Source: an uncultured Alphaproteobacteria bacterium (GTDB lineage Bacteria > Pseudomonadota > Alphaproteobacteria > Sphingomonadales > Sphingomonadaceae). Taken from it: a DNA stretch of 16,257 nucleotides. The notes beneath the pieces are model-generated. The model was not told where the DNA came from and did no database searches. It saw only the letters and a list, made by a program, of their open reading frames with translations. This document shows positions 1 to 7,751 of this stretch, one piece after another. The stretch is taken from contig CAJAHV010000037.1 in the NCBI GenBank assembly GCA_903939555.1, positions 1 through 16,257 on the forward strand. The letters run 5' to 3'. Position 1 is the stretch's first letter. Each line of letters starts with the position of its first letter. Both the position numbers and the translations under genes were made by a program.

Positions 1-1
1 C

Positions 2-1846
2 GATTCCCTCGAGGCCGACCCCAAGTCCCTCCCATACGTCAAGGCGGACCTCCCGGTCACCCGCACCATCATCGAAAAGGCCGCCGCCTCGGGCGGAGCC
101 CCGGGTAGCGAAGCCCAGAAGGTCGGCGATTTCTACGCCAGTTTCATGGATGAAGCCGCCATCGAGGCCAAGGGCATCGCGCCGATCAAGCCCGAACTCG
201 ACAAGATCGCCGCGATTGCCGACAAAACCCAGCTTGCCGCAATGTTCGGGCGCTTCAGCCGGATCGGTGTCAGCACGCCTATCGGTGTTGGTGTCGGCCC
301 CGATCGCAAGAATCCCGATGCCTTTCAGGTTGGCGCCAGCCAGGGCGGGCTGGGTCTGCCCGACCGCGATTATTATCTCGACATGGCCAATCCCAAGTTC
401 GCCGAAGCCCGCGCCAAATATCAGGCCTATGTCGCCACGCTGCTGGGCTTGTCGGGCTTTGCCGATGCCGACGCCCGCGCCACAGCGATCATCGCGCTCG
501 AAACGAAGATCGCCGCGACCCATTGGACGCGCGTCGAGCGCCGCCAAGCCGAAAAGACCTATAATCCGGTCGCCCGCGCCGATCTTGACCGGGCGTATCC
601 CGGCGTCGATTGGGGCCAGTTGCTGACCAACGCCGGGCTGGAAGGCCAGCCGGCGATCAATATGTCGACGCCGAGCGCGTTGCAGGGGGCCGGCAAGCTG
701 ATCGACAGCGAGCCGCTTGCCGTGTGGAGGGATTATCTCGCCTTCCAGCTGCTGCGCGATGTCGCGCCAGTGCTGCCCAAGGCCTTTGTCGATGCCAATT
801 TCGACATGTACAGCAAGACGCTGGGCGGCCAGCCCGCGCAGACGCCGCGCTGGAAGCGCGGGGTGGACACCACCACCGCCGTGCTCGGTGAAGCGCTCGG
901 CAAGCTGTATGTCGCCGATTATTTCCCGCCTGACGCAAAGGCCAAGGCCGATGAACTGGTCAAGAATATCATCGCCGCCATGGACGCCAGGCTCGCCAAC
1001 CTCGCCTGGATGGACCCGTCCACCCGCACGGCAGCGCGTGCGAAGCTTGCCGCCTTCAAGCCCAAGATCGGTTACCCCGACAAATGGCTCGATTATTCGG
1101 CACTCGAAATCCGCAAGGGCGATGCCATCGGCAACATGGCGCGCGCCACCGAGTTCCAATATGCCCGCCAGGTCGCCAAGCTCGGCAAGCCCGTCGACCG
1201 CAGCGAATGGTTCATGACGCCGATGACGGTCAACGCCTATGCCAACCCGGTGTGGAACGAGATCGTCTTCCCCGCCGCCATCCTGCAGGCGCCGTTCTTC
1301 GATGCCAAGGCCGATCCGGCGGTCAATTATGGCGGCATCGGCGCGGTCATCGGCCATGAAATCACCCATCATTTCGATGATCAGGGCCGCAAATATGACA
1401 AGACCGGCAAGCTTGCCGACTGGTGGACGCCGCAGGATGTCGAACGCTTCAAGGTGATGACCGACAAGGTCGTCGCGCAATATGGCGCCTATGAACCGCT
1501 GCCCGGCAAGAAGATCAACGGCGAACTGACGCTGGGCGAGAACATGGCTGATCTGGCCGGCATCAACATCGCCTTTGATGCCTGGAAGCTGTCCCTGAAC
1601 GGCAAAAAGGCCAAGGCCATCGACGGCTGGACCGGCGAACAGCGCTTCTTCCTCGGTTTTTCGCAGGTCTGGCGGCAGAAATATCGCGATGCGATCCTGT
1701 TGCAGCAACTGACCACCGATCCGCACTCGCCGGGCAATTTCCGCCCCTATGTCGTGCGCAACCTCGATGCCTGGTACGCGGCTTTCGATGTGAAGCCGGG
1801 TGAGAAATATTATCTCGGGCCCGCCGAGCGGCTGAAGGTCTGGTAA
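2..1846 (+). CDS. M13 family zinc metallopeptidase (PepO/neprilysin-like), 5' end missing
   Basis: This is the 3' part of a gene whose start lies left of the window; the frame is open from base 2, giving about 614 residues. M13 enzymes are usually exported zinc endopeptidases that cleave oligopeptides, and sphingomonad members are typically periplasmic or lipoproteins; the signal peptide would be off the edge here. The zinc-binding HEITH motif is encoded at 1355-1369, inside GHEITHHFDDQGRKYD, which supplies two His ligands and the catalytic Glu. The third ligand is the Glu of GENMADLAG (codon 1538-1540). The N-terminal M13 helical domain is recognisable from KVGDFYASFMDE onward. The C-terminus carries the family's conserved DPHSPGNFR segment and ends in a terminal VW. 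The protein looks intact and catalytically competent. The last codons are part of a 17-bp tandem duplication. folP starts 26 bases after the stop. Confidence 0.93.
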   Translation, partial: DSLEADPKSLPYVKADLPVTRTIIEKAAASGGAPGSEAQKVGDFYASFMDEAAIEAKGIAPIKPELDKIAAIADKTQLAAMFGRFSRIGVSTPIGVGVGPDRKNPDAFQVGASQGGLGLPDRDYYLDMANPKFAEARAKYQAYVATLLGLSGFADADARATAIIALETKIAATHWTRVERRQAEKTYNPVARADLDRAYPGVDWGQLLTNAGLEGQPAINMSTPSALQGAGKLIDSEPLAVWRDYLAFQLLRDVAPVLPKAFVDANFDMYSKTLGGQPAQTPRWKRGVDTTTAVLGEALGKLYVADYFPPDAKAKADELVKNIIAAMDARLANLAWMDPSTRTAARAKLAAFKPKIGYPDKWLDYSALEIRKGDAIGNMARATEFQYARQVAKLGKPVDRSEWFMTPMTVNAYANPVWNEIVFPAAILQAPFFDAKADPAVNYGGIGAVIGHEITHHFDDQGRKYDKTGKLADWWTPQDVERFKVMTDKVVAQYGAYEPLPGKKINGELTLGENMADLAGINIAFDAWKLSLNGKKAKAIDGWTGEQRFFLGFSQVWRQKYRDAILLQQLTTDPHSPGNFRPYVVRNLDAWYAAFDVKPGEKYYLGPAERLKVW

Positions 1847-1863
1847 GGCTGAAGGTCCGGTAA
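1830..1863. repeat. 17-bp tandem duplication across the metallopeptidase stop codon
   Basis: Two adjacent 17-base units, GGCTGAAGGTCTGGTAA (1830-1846) and GGCTGAAGGTCCGGTAA (1847-1863), differ at one base. The first encodes the last residues and stop of the metallopeptidase. The second copies that segment, including the TAA, into the short gap before folP. It probably arose by replication slippage. Confidence 0.85.
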
Positions 1864-1871
1864 ACCAGGGC

Positions 1872-2870
1872 ATGTATTGTCGGCCACTGGCCGGAACCGA
1901 CGGGCTGCCGCTGGCCGGCGGCCCGCTGCGTTTTGCGCGTGTCGAGATCCTGTCGCGCCACGAACCGCCACGCGTCGTGGCGGCCGAAACGCTCGACGCC
2001 GGCGTTCTCGAACGGCTGACGGCGGCGCGGGCACCGATCGCCGGGCTGGTCGCTGACCGGACCGCGGTGATGGGCATTCTCAACGTCACCCCCGACAGTT
2101 TCTCCGATGGCGGCCACAACGCCGCGCCCGATATCGCCATCGCCGCTGCCCGGGCGATGGTCACGGCCGGTGCCGACATCGTTGACATCGGCGCCGAATC
2201 GACCCGGCCGCGGGCGCCGCTCGTTGATTTGGCCACCGAAAGCGCCCGGCTGGCGGCGGTACTGCCCGGGCTGGCCGGGCTGTGCTGGAGCATCGACACC
2301 CGCAAGGCGGCGATCATGGCGCAGGCGCTCGCTGCCGGCGCGGCGCTGGTCAACGATGTGTCGGCGCTCGGACATGACCCGCAGGCGCTGGCGCTGGTCG
2401 CGGCGCGCGGTTGTCCCGTCGTGCTGATGCATGCCCGGGGCACGCCGGATGTGATGCAGGACGCGCCGGCCTATGACAATGCGCTGCTCGATGTGTTCGA
2501 TTGGCTGGCGACGCGGATCGCGGCCTGCGAAGCGGCGGGCATTGCCCGCGACCGCATCATCGCTGATCCGGGCATCGGTTTCGGCAAGGATCTGTCGCAC
2601 AATCTGGCACTGCTGCGTGGGTTGAGCCTGTTCCATGGGCTGGGTGTGCCCTTGTTGCTCGGGGCGAGCCGCAAGCAGCTCATTCCGCGCATCGCCAAGC
2701 CCGAGGGCGCCGATGGCATCGTCGATATACCGCCCGATGCCCGCTTGCCCGGCAGCCTGGCGCTGGCGCTGCACGCGGCGGCGCAAGGGGTGCAGTTGGT
2801 TCGGGTTCATGACGTTCCCGAAACGGTGCAGGCGCTGGCGGTGTGGCGTGCGGCGCAGCCACGCTGGTAA
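1872..2870 (+). CDS. folP: Dihydropteroate synthase with N-terminal extension
   Basis: FolP condenses 6-hydroxymethyl-7,8-dihydropterin diphosphate with p-aminobenzoate to 7,8-dihydropteroate in cytoplasmic folate synthesis, and it is the sulfonamide target. The TIM-barrel signature motifs appear in order: MGILNVTPDSFSDGG (from residue 67), DIGAESTRP, SIDTRKA, NDVSAL, VLMHARGTPD, DPGIGFGKD and GASRKQLI, then RVHDVPETVQAL near the end. The protein has 332 residues, longer than the usual 270-280. The excess is about 65 residues before the first motif, including a LAGGPLRFARVEIL segment; I recall similar extensions in sphingomonad homologues. ATG at 1872 is chosen because it includes this segment, but the Shine-Dalgarno is poor: AGGG lies only one base upstream. 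The gene follows the metallopeptidase by 25 bases and may share its transcript, although the functions are unrelated. Confidence 0.93.
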   Translation: MYCRPLAGTDGLPLAGGPLRFARVEILSRHEPPRVVAAETLDAGVLERLTAARAPIAGLVADRTAVMGILNVTPDSFSDGGHNAAPDIAIAAARAMVTAGADIVDIGAESTRPRAPLVDLATESARLAAVLPGLAGLCWSIDTRKAAIMAQALAAGAALVNDVSALGHDPQALALVAARGCPVVLMHARGTPDVMQDAPAYDNALLDVFDWLATRIAACEAAGIARDRIIADPGIGFGKDLSHNLALLRGLSLFHGLGVPLLLGASRKQLIPRIAKPEGADGIVDIPPDARLPGSLALALHAAAQGVQLVRVHDVPETVQALAVWRAAQPRW

Positions 2871-2989
2871 GGGCATGGGAAAGAAAAACTGCGCGCGTGC
2901 GCCGCAGCATGGCATCTTCACAGCGCCGATTGATCTGCTATTGGGATCAGGGTGCGCGGGGAGCGCGGGGATTAACAGCGGGAAAAACC
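2871..2989. other. 119-bp gap before the oxidase subunit IV / transhydrogenase cluster
   Basis: This gap separates folP from the next cluster and is the obvious place for that cluster's promoter. I could not pick a convincing -35/-10 pair. The only structure seen is a 9-bp tandem repeat, GCGCGGGGA twice, at 2954-2971. No terminator with a T-run is visible after folP. Confidence 0.4.
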
Positions 2990-3118
2990 ATGGCAAATAA
3001 TGACCATCAGGGCACAAAAGACCATCGTGAAACCTATGAAGGCTTCATGTCGGTGACCAAATGGGGCGTTATCCTGATCGTCATCGCCCTGGTGCTGATG
3101 GCAGTCTTTCTCGTCTGA
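2990..3118 (+). CDS. aa3-type cytochrome c oxidase subunit IV (small membrane subunit)
   Basis: A 42-residue protein begins MANNDHQGTKDHRETYEGFM. Its charged, His-rich cytoplasmic head is followed by one transmembrane helix of about 20 residues (VTKWGVILIVIALVLMAVFLV). This matches the small bacterial aa3-oxidase subunit IV family, a single-helix accessory subunit of the terminal haem-copper oxidase. The ATG at 2990 is chosen because the recognisable family N-terminus starts there; the longer upstream reading frame has no family resemblance. The Shine-Dalgarno is weak (GGGAAA). No other cytochrome oxidase gene is in the window. It lies 46 bases before pntAA, an arrangement I recall from other sphingomonads. 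Both products act at the inner membrane in energy and redox metabolism, so joint transcription is plausible. Confidence 0.85.
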   Translation: MANNDHQGTKDHRETYEGFMSVTKWGVILIVIALVLMAVFLV

Positions 3119-3164
3119 AATCCGCCCACCGTTATCGCCAAAGCCTGAATACTGGGGGCATATA

Positions 3165-4295
3165 ATGAAGATCGCCGTGTTGCGCGAAACTGCCGATGCT
3201 GAAAACCGCGTTGCAGCCACGCCCGAAACCGTCCGTAAACTCATCGGCCTGGGCGCCGAACTCGCCATCGAAGCCGGTGCCGGGGCTGGTGCGGCGATTG
3301 CCGATGCCGCCTATGCCGAAGCCGGCGCCACGGTCGCCGACCGCGCTGCCACCATTGCCGCGGCCGATCTCGTACTTGGTGTGCAGGGCCCGGCGGTTGC
3401 CGACCTGCCGGGGATCAAGTCCGGCGCCATGCTTGCCGCCATTCTGAGCCCGTTCGGCGACCGTGGCCGCATCGATGATTATGCAAAGGCTGGCGTTACC
3501 GCGCTGTCGATGGAATTCATGCCGCGCATCACCCGCGCGCAATCGATGGACGTGCTGTCATCACAATCGAACCTGGCCGGCTACAAATCGGTCATCGACG
3601 CGGCCGAAGCCTATGGCCGCGCCTTTCCGATGATGATGACCGCCGCCGGCACGATTTCAGCAGCGCGCGTCTTCATCATGGGTGTCGGCGTTGCCGGTTT
3701 GCAGGCGATCGCGACGGCACGGCGGCTTGGCGCGCTGGTCTCCGCCACCGATGTGCGCTCGGCTGTGAAGGAACAGATTGAATCCTTGGGTGCCAAGGCG
3801 ATCTTCGTTGAAAACGTCAAGGGCATCGAAGGCGAAGGCGCCGGCGGCTATGCCACCGAAATGTCGGATGAATACAAGGCGGCGCAGGCAGCTTTGGTGA
3901 GCAGCCACATCGCCAAGCAGGACATCGTCATCACCACCGCGCTGATCCCAGGTCGCCCGGCACCGCGGCTGATCACCGACGCCCAGATCGCCAGCATGCG
4001 CCCCGGCAGCATCATCGTCGATCTCGCGGTCGAAAGCGGCGGCAATGTCGAAGGGTCGCGTATGGGCGAAATCGTCACCGTGCACGGCGTCAAGATCATC
4101 GGCCACAAGAACGCCGCCGGGCGGCTCGCGGCCGATGCCTCGGCGCTTTATTCGCGCAACCTGTTCAACCTGATCAACGCCTTCTGGGACAAGGACGCCA
4201 AAACTTTGGCTTTCCCGGCAGATGATGAAATCGTCGTCGGCATCAAGCTGACCGAGGGCGGCGCCGTCGTCCACGAACGCCTGCGCGCCGGCTGA
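3165..4295 (+). CDS. pntAA: NAD(P)+ transhydrogenase (Re/Si-specific) subunit alpha part 1, NAD(H)-binding
   Basis: This is the soluble domain I of the proton-translocating transhydrogenase, which passes hydride from NADH to NADP+ while protons re-enter the cell, supplying NADPH. At 376 residues the size fits the three-subunit (Rhodospirillum-type) form, where domain I is a separate protein. The alanine dehydrogenase/PNT N-terminal domain begins KIAVLRETADAENRVAATPE. The Rossmann GVGVAG loop lies at residues 173-178, with the following acidic residue in SATDVRS. ATG at 3165 has a good GGGGG Shine-Dalgarno about seven bases upstream. pntAB starts 12 bases after the stop. No frameshift or truncation is visible. 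Confidence 0.96.
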   Translation: MKIAVLRETADAENRVAATPETVRKLIGLGAELAIEAGAGAGAAIADAAYAEAGATVADRAATIAAADLVLGVQGPAVADLPGIKSGAMLAAILSPFGDRGRIDDYAKAGVTALSMEFMPRITRAQSMDVLSSQSNLAGYKSVIDAAEAYGRAFPMMMTAAGTISAARVFIMGVGVAGLQAIATARRLGALVSATDVRSAVKEQIESLGAKAIFVENVKGIEGEGAGGYATEMSDEYKAAQAALVSSHIAKQDIVITTALIPGRPAPRLITDAQIASMRPGSIIVDLAVESGGNVEGSRMGEIVTVHGVKIIGHKNAAGRLAADASALYSRNLFNLINAFWDKDAKTLAFPADDEIVVGIKLTEGGAVVHERLRAG

Positions 4296-4307
4296 GGAGT
4301 TAGAGCC

Positions 4308-4613
4308 ATGGAATTTTTCTCGATCTTCTCCATCTTCGTGATGGCCTGTTTCGTCGGCTATTATGTCGTCTGGTCGGTCACCCCGGCGCTGCACACGCCG
4401 CTGATGGCAGTGACCAACGCCATTTCGTCGGTCATTGTCGTCGGCGCGCTGATCGCGTCGTCGGCAGCGGCGGGCGGTTCAGAGGCATCGCGCTGGCTCG
4501 GCCTGCTTGCGGTGGTGCTGGCCAGCGTCAACATCTTCGGGGGCTTTGCCGTTACCCGGCGGATGCTCGCGATGTACAAGAAAAAAGACAAGAAGCCGGC
4601 GGCGGCTAAGTAG
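4308..4613 (+). CDS. pntAB: NAD(P)+ transhydrogenase subunit alpha part 2, membrane
   Basis: A 101-residue membrane protein forms the first part of transhydrogenase domain II, the proton channel. Three hydrophobic segments are visible at about residues 2-22, 33-58 and 64-82, followed by a lysine-rich cytoplasmic tail (TRRMLAMYKKKDKKPAAAK). The loop HTPLMAVTNAISSVIVVGAL is the family hallmark. It is a separate gene, as is usual in alphaproteobacteria, whereas enterobacteria fuse it to the NAD-binding domain. ATG at 4308 is preceded by a strong GAGGAG-type Shine-Dalgarno right after the pntAA stop. pntB begins 11 bases after its stop, so the three subunits are probably co-transcribed. Confidence 0.95.
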   Translation: MEFFSIFSIFVMACFVGYYVVWSVTPALHTPLMAVTNAISSVIVVGALIASSAAAGGSEASRWLGLLAVVLASVNIFGGFAVTRRMLAMYKKKDKKPAAAK

Positions 4614-4624
4614 GGGATCGACCG

Positions 4625-6043
4625 ATGGAACATGTTGCCGCTGCCACGCCCGCCTGGGCGATGCTCGCTTATCTGATCGCGGGCGTTCTCTTCATCCTTT
4701 CGCTGCGCGGCCTGTCGTCGCCGGAATCGAGCCAGGCGGGCAACCGCAACGGCATGATCGGCATGGCAATCGCCGTCGGGACCACCTTGTACCTGCATAG
4801 TACCGGCCTACCGCTGATCATCGCTGCCATCGCCATTGGCGGCACCATCGGCTGGTTCATCGCGCAACGCATCCAGATGACGGCGATGCCCGAACTCGTC
4901 GCCGGCTTCCACTCGCTGGTCGGTATGGCGGCGGTGCTCGTCGGCTGCGCGGCTTACCTCAACCCGGGCGCTTTCGGCATTCTCGATAGCGTTACCAACG
5001 AAATCCTGCCGGTCAGCCGGGTTGAATTGGGCCTGGGCGTCGCCATCGGAGCGATCACCTTCTCCGGCTCGGTCATCGCCTTCCTCAAGCTGTCGGGCCG
5101 CATGAGCGGCAACCCGATCATGTTGCCGGGGCGCCACATCATCAATCTGGGCATCCTCGCCGGCATCCTCGGCCTTGTCGGCTATTTCGTTACCGACCAA
5201 AGCGCCTGGGTGTTCTGGACGGTCACGGCGCTCAGCTTTGCCATCGGTTTCCTGCTGATCATCCCGATCGGCGGCGCCGACATGCCGGTCGTTATCTCGA
5301 TGCTCAACAGCTATTCGGGCTGGGCGGCCGCCGCCATGGGCTTCACGCTCGGCAATACCGCGATGATCATCACCGGTGCGCTCGTCGGCTCGTCGGGCGC
5401 CATCCTGTCGTACATCATGTGCAAGGCGATGAACCGCAGCTTCATCAGCGTTATCGCTGGCGGCTTCGGCGATGCGGGTGGCCCTGCCGCCGCCGGCTCG
5501 GCGATCCAGAAGGCGTACAAGGCCGGTTCAGCCGAAGATGCCGCCTTCATCATGAAGAACGCCGAAAGCGTCATCATCGTGCCGGGTTATGGCATGGCGG
5601 TTTCGCAGGCCCAGCACGCGCTGCGCGAAATGGGCGACCTGCTGAAAAAGGAAGGCGTTTCGGTCAAATACGCCATCCACCCGGTCGCCGGTCGCATGCC
5701 CGGCCACATGAACGTGCTGCTCGCCGAAGCCAATGTGTCGTACGATGAAGTCTTCGAACTCGAGGACATCAACAGCGATTTCTCGCAATGCGACGTCGCC
5801 TTCGTCATCGGCGCCAATGACGTGACCAACCCGGCCGCCAAGACCGACAAGACCAGCCCCATCTACGGGATGCCGGTCCTTGATGTCGAAAAGGCCAAGA
5901 CGGTGCTGTTCGTCAAGCGCTCGATGGGCGGGGTCGGCTATGCCGGCGTCGACAACAGCGTGTTCTACATGGACAACACGATGATGCTGCTGGCCGATGC
6001 CAAGAAGATGGTCGAAACCATCGTCAAGAACCTCGGGCACTGA
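4625..6043 (+). CDS. pntB: NAD(P)+ transhydrogenase subunit beta, membrane and NADP(H)-binding
   Basis: PntB (472 residues) carries the rest of the membrane proton channel and the NADP(H)-binding domain III. The first ~280 residues hold many hydrophobic helices with conserved GFHSLVGMAAV and NSYSGWAAAAMGF segments. Domain III follows: IVPGYGMAVSQAQHALREM (about residue 318), GRMPGHMNVLLAEA (about 355), GANDVTNPAA (about 396) and KRSMGGVGYAGVDN (about 431), all typical NADP-site motifs. ATG at 4625 has AGGGG upstream, next to the pntAB stop. The stop overlaps the next start (TGATG at 6041-6045), which suggests translational coupling with the RidA-like gene. Confidence 0.97.
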   Translation: MEHVAAATPAWAMLAYLIAGVLFILSLRGLSSPESSQAGNRNGMIGMAIAVGTTLYLHSTGLPLIIAAIAIGGTIGWFIAQRIQMTAMPELVAGFHSLVGMAAVLVGCAAYLNPGAFGILDSVTNEILPVSRVELGLGVAIGAITFSGSVIAFLKLSGRMSGNPIMLPGRHIINLGILAGILGLVGYFVTDQSAWVFWTVTALSFAIGFLLIIPIGGADMPVVISMLNSYSGWAAAAMGFTLGNTAMIITGALVGSSGAILSYIMCKAMNRSFISVIAGGFGDAGGPAAAGSAIQKAYKAGSAEDAAFIMKNAESVIIVPGYGMAVSQAQHALREMGDLLKKEGVSVKYAIHPVAGRMPGHMNVLLAEANVSYDEVFELEDINSDFSQCDVAFVIGANDVTNPAAKTDKTSPIYGMPVLDVEKAKTVLFVKRSMGGVGYAGVDNSVFYMDNTMMLLADAKKMVETIVKNLGH

Positions 6044-6480
6044 TGCGCTTGGCCGGTCTGGCCCTGCTGCTCGCCGCTCCGGTGGCAGCAGGGCCGACCG
6101 CGCATCTGACATCGCCTGAATCGATCGCGCTTGCCCGGCCATTTTCGGATGCAACCGACGTAAACGGCATCCTCTACATCTCCGGCCAGATCGGCGCGGT
6201 GCCCGGGCAGGACCAAGTGGTCCCCGGCGGGATCGAGGCCGAAACTGCACAGGTCATGGCCAATATCGGCACGGTACTGGCGCGGCGCGGGCTGACCCAT
6301 GCCGCGCTGTTCAAATGCACCGTCATGCTCGCCGACATGAAGCAGTGGGACGCTTTCAACAAAGTCTATGTGGGCTATTTCACGCCCGGCCGCTTCCCCG
6401 CTCGCAGCGCCTTCGGTACCAATGGCCTGGCGCGCGGCGCGGCGGTGGAGCTGGAATGCTGGGCGAACAGCGCCGGCTGA
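6043..6480 (+). CDS. Exported RidA/YjgF-family protein lacking the canonical arginine
   Basis: A 145-residue protein of the RidA (YjgF/YER057c/UK114) fold. RidA itself hydrolyses reactive enamines and imines from PLP enzymes in the cytoplasm. This protein instead begins with a hydrophobic signal-like stretch (MRLAGLALLLAAPVAAG), suggesting export. Family landmarks are GILYISGQIG, TAQVMANIGTVL, a TVMLADMKQWDAFNKVY segment and PARSAFGTNGLARGAAVELE. Aligned by eye to E. coli RidA, the catalytic Arg105 falls on Gly128, so imine deaminase activity is unlikely and the real function is unknown. It overlaps the pntB stop by one base and is probably translated with it. The reason for that pairing is unclear. 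Confidence 0.88.
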   Translation: MRLAGLALLLAAPVAAGPTAHLTSPESIALARPFSDATDVNGILYISGQIGAVPGQDQVVPGGIEAETAQVMANIGTVLARRGLTHAALFKCTVMLADMKQWDAFNKVYVGYFTPGRFPARSAFGTNGLARGAAVELECWANSAG

Positions 6481-6500
6481 TACGGCAGTGGGCTATAAAA

Positions 6501-6525
6501 GCATGCGGCCCCAGTTGCCGCAGGC
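6501..6525. terminator. Weak hairpin in the convergent pntB-ridA / msrA gap
   Basis: TGCGGC (6504-6509) pairs with GCCGCA (6517-6522) around a 7-base loop, with two more outer pairs after one mismatch. It sits between convergent genes, where a bidirectional terminator is expected, but there is no T-run on either side. It may only pause polymerase or be chance. Confidence 0.25.
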
Positions 6526-6558
6526 ATCCCAAGTCAACAGCAACTGCACGTGGTATAA

Positions 6559-7227
6559 TTAACCGGCCGGCTTGTCGCTCCACAGCGCCGGGAATCGTTC
6601 CTTCAGCGCCTCGACCTTCGGGATGTCGTTATGGGCGATATAGGGTTGGTTCGGGTTCGCTCGCAGGTAATTCTGGTGATAGCCTTCAGCAGGGTAAAAG
6701 GGCTTGCCCGGCTCCAGCGTCGTGACGATCCGGCCCGGCCAGGTTTTCGCGGCTGTCAGTTGCGCGACATAGGCGCGGGTAAGCGTCGTCTGTTCGGCAT
6801 TTTGCGGGAAGATAGCGCTGCGATACTGGCTGCCGTTGTCGGGGCCTTGCCGGTTCAACTGCGTCGGATCATGCGCCACCGAGAACAGGATGCGCAGCAG
6901 CGTGCCATAGCTGACCTTGGCGGGGTCGTATCTGATCTCGACCGCTTCGGCATGCCCGGTTATGCCGGTGCCGACGACCTCGTACATCGCCGTCGCCTTC
7001 GCGCCGCCAGCATAGCCCGAGCGCACGGACGTGACGCCCCTGACCCGTTCGAACACGCCTTCGACGCCCCAGAAGCAGCCGCCGGCAAATACGGCGGTTT
7101 GCAGCGGCCCGGCCTTGAGCGGCGCATCGGCAACCGGTGCCGGCGCGGTGACCATATGCTCGGCGGCAATCGCCCCCGAACAGGCGGCGGTACCGAGCAG
7201 GGCGGCGATGGCAAGATTGCGCAGCAT
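6559..7227 (-). CDS. msrA: Peptide-methionine (S)-S-oxide reductase, exported, single-Cys type
   Basis: MsrA reduces the S-epimer of methionine sulfoxide in proteins. The 222-residue product has the catalytic GGCFWG motif with Cys51, followed by the EGVFERVRGVTSVRSGYAGG and GHAEAVEIRYDP segments of the family. Its N-terminus (MLRNLAIAALLGTAACSGAIAAE) is a signal peptide. Cys16 could be a lipoprotein cysteine, but the lipobox (TAAC) is imperfect. Apart from Cys16 and Cys51 there is no cysteine, so the C-terminal resolving cysteines of classical MsrA are absent and regeneration must use another reductant. ATG at 7227 is four bases after the msrB stop, so the pair is almost certainly co-transcribed. 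It lies downstream of msrB on the minus strand. Confidence 0.95.
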   Translation of the reverse strand: MLRNLAIAALLGTAACSGAIAAEHMVTAPAPVADAPLKAGPLQTAVFAGGCFWGVEGVFERVRGVTSVRSGYAGGAKATAMYEVVGTGITGHAEAVEIRYDPAKVSYGTLLRILFSVAHDPTQLNRQGPDNGSQYRSAIFPQNAEQTTLTRAYVAQLTAAKTWPGRIVTTLEPGKPFYPAEGYHQNYLRANPNQPYIAHNDIPKVEALKERFPALWSDKPAG

Positions 7228-7231
7228 CGGA

Positions 7232-7720
7232 TCAGGCCTTGGCAGGAGTGAAGGTCATGGCGGCGCCGTTCATGCAATAGCGCAGGCCTGTCGGCCTTGG
7301 CCCATCATCGAAGACATGGCCAAGATGCCCGCCGCAGCGCCGGCAATGAACTTCGGTGCGGGTCATGAACAGGCTGGTGTCGGTGGTCGTGCCCAGGGCA
7401 TTCTTCAGCGGCGCATAAAAACTCGGCCAGCCGGTGCCGCTGTCGAACTTGGTGCGGGCATCGAACAGCGGCAACGCACAGCCCTTGCAGGCGAAAACCC
7501 CGGCGCGATGCTCATTATTGAGCGGCGACGAGAACGGCCGCTCGGTCGCTTCGTGGCGCAGCACATCATAGGCGAGCCCGGGCAGTTTCTGGCGCCACTG
7601 CGCATCGGTGAGGCTATATGCGAACTTCACCGCCCCGGCAGCGAGTGCCGGTTGTTCGGTAAAGCGCAGCGCAACAGCCGCGGCCAGCGCAGAGACGATG
7701 AGGGTGCGTCGGTTGGTCAT
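7232..7720 (-). CDS. msrB: Peptide-methionine (R)-S-oxide reductase, exported
   Basis: MsrB reduces the R-epimer of methionine sulfoxide, complementing MsrA. The 162-residue protein contains the four zinc cysteines (C78, C81 in CKGC; C126, C129 in CRRC), the SGTGWPSF segment, the GGHLGHVFDDGP motif and the catalytic Cys149 in RYCMN. There is no additional cysteine that could act as a resolving residue. The N-terminus, MTNRRTLIVSALAAAVAL, has a twin-arginine pair before a hydrophobic stretch, consistent with Tat export. With the signal peptide on MsrA, this suggests a periplasmic methionine-repair pair. ATG at 7720 follows the DUF3089 stop by 31 bases, so it may be read from the fadJ-like gene's transcript. 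AAAGGG lies close upstream as a possible Shine-Dalgarno. Confidence 0.95.
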   Translation of the reverse strand: MTNRRTLIVSALAAAVALRFTEQPALAAGAVKFAYSLTDAQWRQKLPGLAYDVLRHEATERPFSSPLNNEHRAGVFACKGCALPLFDARTKFDSGTGWPSFYAPLKNALGTTTDTSLFMTRTEVHCRRCGGHLGHVFDDGPRPTGLRYCMNGAAMTFTPAKA

Positions 7721-7751
7721 GGCCCTTTATACGCCGGCTGGCAGCAAATGG

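Noticed and set aside
1563..3017. A 484-codon open frame on the minus strand opposite the metallopeptidase end and folP
   Set aside because: It is rich in Arg, His and Gln with no recognisable domain, and it crosses two supported genes and an intergenic gap, so it is a shadow frame.
6553..6558. A perfect TATAAT on the plus strand just before the msrA stop
   Set aside because: No gene starts downstream on that strand and there is no -35 partner. It lies at the 3' end of convergent genes.
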